A stretch of 64,000 bases of DNA from positions 1,860,997-1,924,996 of the forward strand of contig NZ_BLPF01000002.1 of the NCBI RefSeq assembly GCF_011764425.1. The letters are read 5' to 3'. The notes below the pieces were generated by a model. The model had not been told where the DNA came from and did no database searches. It worked only from the letters and a program-made list of their open reading frames with translations. Origin of the DNA: Phytohabitans houttuyneae (GTDB lineage: Bacteria > Actinomycetota > Actinomycetes > Mycobacteriales > Micromonosporaceae). Made by a program: the position numbers and the translations under genes. Of this stretch, positions 60,794-64,000 are shown piece by piece. The first letter of the stretch is position 1. Each line of letters opens with the position of its first letter.

Positions 60794-61591
60794 TCAGGCG
60801 ACGCGGGCGCGCGCCGCTGCCACGACGATGAACGCGGCGACGGCCTCCGGGTCGTCGGGCATCGGCACGTGCCCGCAGCCGGGGAGCGTGGCGATATGCG
60901 CGCCGGGCGGCAGCTGCTCGACGCGGCGGGACAGGGACGCCAGCAGGATGCGGTCCCGCGCGCCGAACGCCACGCTGACCGGTGTGTCCACAGGGGACTG
61001 AGCCCGGTAGTGGAGGGGGCGCGCCGCCTTCATGGTGGCCTCGAAACCGGGGCAGGTGCCCATGCCGCGGATCTCCATCCGGGCGTACTCCGGGTCGACG
61101 CGGGCGGGCCGGCCGTGGATCTGGCCGAGGACGAGCGCGCGGCCGAGCCGGAAGGACACCAGGCGGGAGCCGAGGCCGCCGGCGTGTCGGGCGGACCACC
61201 GGATCGCGCGCAGGCTGACCCGGTTGAACAGCGGCGTGCGCCCCGGCCACAGCCCGGCCGGCGACAGCAGGGCGAGCGAGGCCAGCCGCCGCAGGGTGGC
61301 CAGCTCCAGCGCGATCCAGCCGCCCAGCGAGGTGCCGGCCACGTGCGGTGCGGTGATGTCGTGGCGGTCGAGGAAGGCCGCCACGCTGTTGGCGAGGGCG
61401 GCCGGCGTCGGCGTGAGGTACGGCGGCAGGGGCGCAGACTCGCCGAAGCCGGGCAGGTCCACGGCGATGACCTCGAACCGCTCGGCGAGGGCCGGCACGA
61501 CCGGCGCCCAGGCCTGGCGCAGCGACCCGATGCCGTGCAGCAGTACCAGCGGCGCGCCGCTGCCGGTGCGGGTGAAGGCGAGTTCGGACAT
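60794..61591 (-). CDS. Alpha/beta hydrolase
   Basis: This 265-residue hydrolase has the oxyanion motif VLLHGIGSLRQAW, DLPGFGES, the nucleophile elbow GTSLGGWIA, an Asp in FGARDRILL and a late His in GCGHVPMPDD: a complete catalytic triad. ATG 61591 follows GGAGA. Substrate not evident. Confidence 0.88.
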   Translation of the reverse strand: MSELAFTRTGSGAPLVLLHGIGSLRQAWAPVVPALAERFEVIAVDLPGFGESAPLPPYLTPTPAALANSVAAFLDRHDITAPHVAGTSLGGWIALELATLRRLASLALLSPAGLWPGRTPLFNRVSLRAIRWSARHAGGLGSRLVSFRLGRALVLGQIHGRPARVDPEYARMEIRGMGTCPGFEATMKAARPLHYRAQSPVDTPVSVAFGARDRILLASLSRRVEQLPPGAHIATLPGCGHVPMPDDPEAVAAFIVVAAARARVA

Positions 61592-61693
61592 GGCTGTCTC
61601 CCGTAGGGCATAGGGGTTTGAAGGACCGCGACCAACCGCGGACGGTGAGGCCGCGGGAGCGACGGTCTGGACCACGACGGACGTCGCGGTAGC

Positions 61694-62569
61694 TCACATC
61701 TCTGTGGGTATCCGGGTGAGCTTGTCCGGGTTCACCACGAAGTCGATCCCGGTGATGAGGTCGCCGGCGACGCTGAAGGCCATGACGCCGACGACCCGGC
61801 CGCCGGCCTCGAAGACGAGCCCGGGGGCGCCGTTCACGGAGCGGATGTCGGGGCGGGCGTTGCCGCGCGCGGCGACGGCGACCAGCAGCCGGGCGACGCG
61901 GTCGGCACCGACCACCGGGCGGCGGGCGACGCCGGCGACCTGCCCGCCGCCGTCGGAGCGCAGGACGACGTCCGGGTCGAGCACCCGCACGAGCGCGTCC
62001 ATCCGGCCGCCCGCGCAGGCCGCGAGGAACGCGCGGACCGCGCCGGCGTGCTGGTCCTGGTCGACGGTGAAGCGCGGCGCGTTGCGGCGCACGTGGGCCC
62101 GCGCCCGCGCGACGAGCTGCCGGCAGGCCGCCTCCGCCCGGCCCACGGTGAGCGCCACCTCGGGGTACGGCAGGCCCATCACCTCACGCAGGATGAACGC
62201 GGTCCGCTCGGCGGGACTCAGCGACTCCAGGAGCACGAGCATCGCCATGCTCACCGAGTCGTCCAGCGTGACCCGGTCCTCCGGGCCGAGCGCGGCCGCG
62301 TCGACGACCGGCTCGGGCAGCCACGGGCCGACGTAGCTTTCCCGCCGCGCGCGGGCCGAGCCGAGCTCGTCGAGGCAGATCCGGGCGACGGTGGTGGTCA
62401 GCCAGGCCCGCACGTCCCGCAGGCGCGCGATGTCGGTGCGGGCGAAGCGCAGGTACGCCTCCTGCACGGCGTCCTCGGCGTCGGCCAGCGTGCCGAGCAT
62501 CCGGTACGCGACACCGGTGAGGTGGGCGCGGTGCTCCTCGAACGCGCCGGCCGCCTGCTCGTCGTCCAT
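61694..62569 (-). CDS. ECF41-type RNA polymerase sigma factor
   Basis: This 291-residue protein has sigma region 2 (GVAYRMLGTLADAEDAVQEA) and region 4 (LSPAERTAFILREVMGLPYPE), followed by a ~120-residue SnoaL-like C-terminal domain ending in DFVVNPDKLTRI. The NPDKL-type end and extra domain mark the ECF41 group, where the C-terminal domain tunes activity in place of an anti-sigma factor. ATG 62569. Its own upstream region holds the ECF41 promoter pattern at 62606-62632. ECF41 genes often have a redox or NAD-binding partner gene next to them; the partner here may be the alpha/beta hydrolase just downstream. Confidence 0.9.
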   Translation of the reverse strand: MDDEQAAGAFEEHRAHLTGVAYRMLGTLADAEDAVQEAYLRFARTDIARLRDVRAWLTTTVARICLDELGSARARRESYVGPWLPEPVVDAAALGPEDRVTLDDSVSMAMLVLLESLSPAERTAFILREVMGLPYPEVALTVGRAEAACRQLVARARAHVRRNAPRFTVDQDQHAGAVRAFLAACAGGRMDALVRVLDPDVVLRSDGGGQVAGVARRPVVGADRVARLLVAVAARGNARPDIRSVNGAPGLVFEAGGRVVGVMAFSVAGDLITGIDFVVNPDKLTRIPTEM

Positions 62570-62605
62570 CCCCGTGCCCCCATCCGAACGCCCCGACACT
62601 GTTAG

Positions 62606-62632
62606 GACGACGCGGTCCTGCCGCCTGTGACA
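62606..62632 (-). promoter_or_regulatory. ECF41-type promoter, probably autoregulatory
   Basis: On the minus strand TGTCACA (62632-62626) and CGTC (62609-62606) are separated by 16 bases, the published pattern for ECF41 promoters (as recalled). It lies 37 bp upstream of the sigma factor start, so the sigma factor probably drives its own expression. Confidence 0.7.
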
Positions 62633-62706
62633 AGGACCCGGCTGAACCCGGTGCCCGGCGCGGTCGTATGGGGGTGGCGCGGGCGCCGTGGGAGCCCGCG
62701 CCACGC

Positions 62707-64000
62707 TCAGCCCGCGAGGGGGAGCACGCGGGCCACGCGGATCGAGGTGCCGCCGCCGCCGGCCGCGGGGTAGGCGACGCTGCCGTCCGGGTACGCCTTG
62801 AACGCCTGGTAGTTGTGGTCCCGCACGGTGAGCGTGAACCGGCCGCCGACGGTCTTGCCGCTGCCGGCGTCGTACACCTGGGCGGCCGTCGCGGAGCCGG
62901 ATCCCCACGCCAGCAGCATCCGGCCGGTGCCGTAGCCGACCAGGTGCGGGTGGCTCGACCGGGCGGACGTGTCGACGGTGGAGCCGGCGGGGCCGTCCGT
63001 GAAGCGGGCCAGGCGCACCCGGCCGCCCTGGCTCCACGCGGTCCAGTAGCCGCGCCCCTCGGCCAGCACGACGTCGCCGCCGAAGAGCGTGCCGTCGCAG
63101 GTGCCGGCGGCCACGGTCCGGTACGGGGCGGGGCGCGCGATGCGGCACGCGTTGTCGGTCGCGCAGACGGTCACGTAGTGGCGGGTCCGCGGGTCCCACA
63201 CGACACGCGCCGTCCAGCTGTGGCTGCATCCGACGTCGAAGCTGTCGCGGTGCCGCGTGACGAGGGCGCCTTTGGCGTCGACGACCTGCATCCGGTCGCC
63301 TTCGTGGACGTCGACACAGTTTCCATTTTGGACGGTGATGGCCACGCCGAAGTACGCCGCCCAGGTCGTGCCGTCCGACGCGAGCCGGCCGTGGTGCTGG
63401 TACCACCAGACGAAGCGGGCGCCGTCGTCGTACCCGTCGCGCCCGCCGCCGAGGTTGGTGACCTGCCGCTCCCAGACCAGCTTGCCCGCGTTGTCGAAGC
63501 GGACCATGTGCATGGTGTTGCACGGGCTCGACGAGCCGCCGCACAGCGGCCCGCTGCCGCAGCTGCCCCGCCGGGTGAGCAGCAGCACGCCGCCGCCGCT
63601 GTCGGCCTGAACGTCCTGCAGGTCGATGCCGGCGAAGCTGGTCGCCGTGCCGACCAGGCGGTCGTCGCAGCCGAGCCGGCCCAGGTGCACCCGGCCGTCG
63701 GTGCCCAGCCACGCCAGCCAGGAGCCGCCGTCCGGCCGGGCCGCGATCGCCATGGGCAGCGCGTCCGTGTCGCCCTCCTGCCCGTAGCCGGTGACCCGCG
63801 TACCGACCTTGACCTCGGTGACCTTCACGACCGGCTCGGCACCGGCCGGGCGCCCGCACGGTCCGGTCGCCGGCGGCGCGGGGGAGGTGCGCGTGGCGGT
63901 GGCGGTGGGCGTCTGCGCCGGGGCGGGCGTGCCGGACCGCTGCGCTGCGGCGGGAAGGCTCGCACCGGTCTCGCCGGGCGCCTGTCCCGGCGCGGCGGCG
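62707..64000 (-). CDS. Secreted-type beta-propeller-like protein (5' partial)
   Basis: The frame is open to the right edge, so the N-terminus is missing; about 430 residues are visible. The first ~60 visible residues are Pro/Thr/Ala-rich (PTATATRTSPAPPATGPCG), a typical extracytoplasmic linker after a signal or anchor. The rest has repeated beta-rich units with Gly and Trp (RPDGGSWLAWLGTDGRVHLG, FDNAGKLVWERQVTNLGGG, RTRHYVTVCATDNACR) and ten or so Cys that could form disulfides. This suggests a secreted propeller-like protein. The family is not recognised. Confidence 0.65.
   Translation of the reverse strand, partial: AAAPGQAPGETGASLPAAAQRSGTPAPAQTPTATATRTSPAPPATGPCGRPAGAEPVVKVTEVKVGTRVTGYGQEGDTDALPMAIAARPDGGSWLAWLGTDGRVHLGRLGCDDRLVGTATSFAGIDLQDVQADSGGGVLLLTRRGSCGSGPLCGGSSSPCNTMHMVRFDNAGKLVWERQVTNLGGGRDGYDDGARFVWWYQHHGRLASDGTTWAAYFGVAITVQNGNCVDVHEGDRMQVVDAKGALVTRHRDSFDVGCSHSWTARVVWDPRTRHYVTVCATDNACRIARPAPYRTVAAGTCDGTLFGGDVVLAEGRGYWTAWSQGGRVRLARFTDGPAGSTVDTSARSSHPHLVGYGTGRMLLAWGSGSATAAQVYDAGSGKTVGGRFTLTVRDHNYQAFKAYPDGSVAYPAAGGGGTSIRVARVLPLAG

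Noticed and set aside
1-64000. CRISPR arrays, tRNA or rRNA genes, insertion sequences and phage attachment sites
   Set aside because: No regularly spaced repeats, cloverleaf-like sequences, transposase frames or long terminal repeats were seen by eye; a covariance-model scan would be needed to exclude small RNAs.

Overview
The window is very GC-rich (about 70 percent or more by eye), with C/G-ending codons, many GTG starts and dense 1- or 4-base stop/start overlaps. It looks like the chromosome of an actinomycete; gene content and style would suit the Micromonosporales, but the taxonomic call is inference. No rRNA, tRNA, CRISPR array, transposase or phage gene was seen.

Layout. (1) 1-1922: end of a branched-chain-type ABC importer (LivM-LivG fusion, LivF), then a FadR/GntR regulator (1946-2764) beside a perfect 14-bp palindrome (2821-2834) at the head of an acyl-CoA dehydrogenase pair and a FadD19-like ligase (2847-6630). 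(2) 6620-35467: a very large acyl-CoA catabolic region. It holds four more acyl-CoA ligases, an alpha-methylacyl-CoA racemase-like protein, two more acyl-CoA dehydrogenase pairs, two thiolases, two enoyl-CoA hydratases, a MaoC hydratase, two short-chain dehydrogenases, quinone-oxidoreductase-like proteins, a hotdog thioesterase, a KshA-like Rieske oxygenase, an MBL hydrolase, an IpdAB-like CoA-transferase pair and EtfBA. In its middle sits a TetR regulator (23784-24467). (3) 35469-43390: MFS exporter, MmsA, MntH, a small unknown protein, a double-TetR fusion regulator and a PucR-type activator. (4) 43659-54966: an oligopeptide-type ABC importer followed by an alpha/beta hydrolase, two amidohydrolase-2 proteins, a Rieske ferredoxin, a NuoF-like NADH dehydrogenase, a [3Fe-4S] ferredoxin and a small dimeric-barrel protein. 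(5) 55161-64000: two sulfotransferase-like proteins, small unknowns, a polytopic membrane protein, an aldo/keto reductase, an alpha/beta hydrolase, an ECF41-type sigma factor with a recognisable autogenous promoter, and a partial secreted-type protein.

The strongest new observation is a 16-bp inverted repeat, YCRACY-N4-RGTYGR, found eleven times in nine intergenic gaps between 8.8 and 43.5 kb. It lies at nearly every promoter of the acyl-CoA region, on both sides of the TetR gene, and upstream of the ABC importer of block 4. This ties uptake, activation, beta-oxidation, a Rieske oxygenase and possibly a separate electron-transfer chain into one regulon. The gene set (racemase, paired dehydrogenases, FadD19-like ligase, IpdAB-like pair, KshA-like oxygenase) suggests a branched, ring-containing acid such as a steroid- or isoprenoid-type compound; the substrate is not shown by the sequence.

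Two regulon genes on the minus strand (quinone oxidoreductase 6620-7587 and Rieske oxygenase 20821-21830) each carry an apparent one-base deletion in a G/C run. These may be real lesions or base-calling errors.
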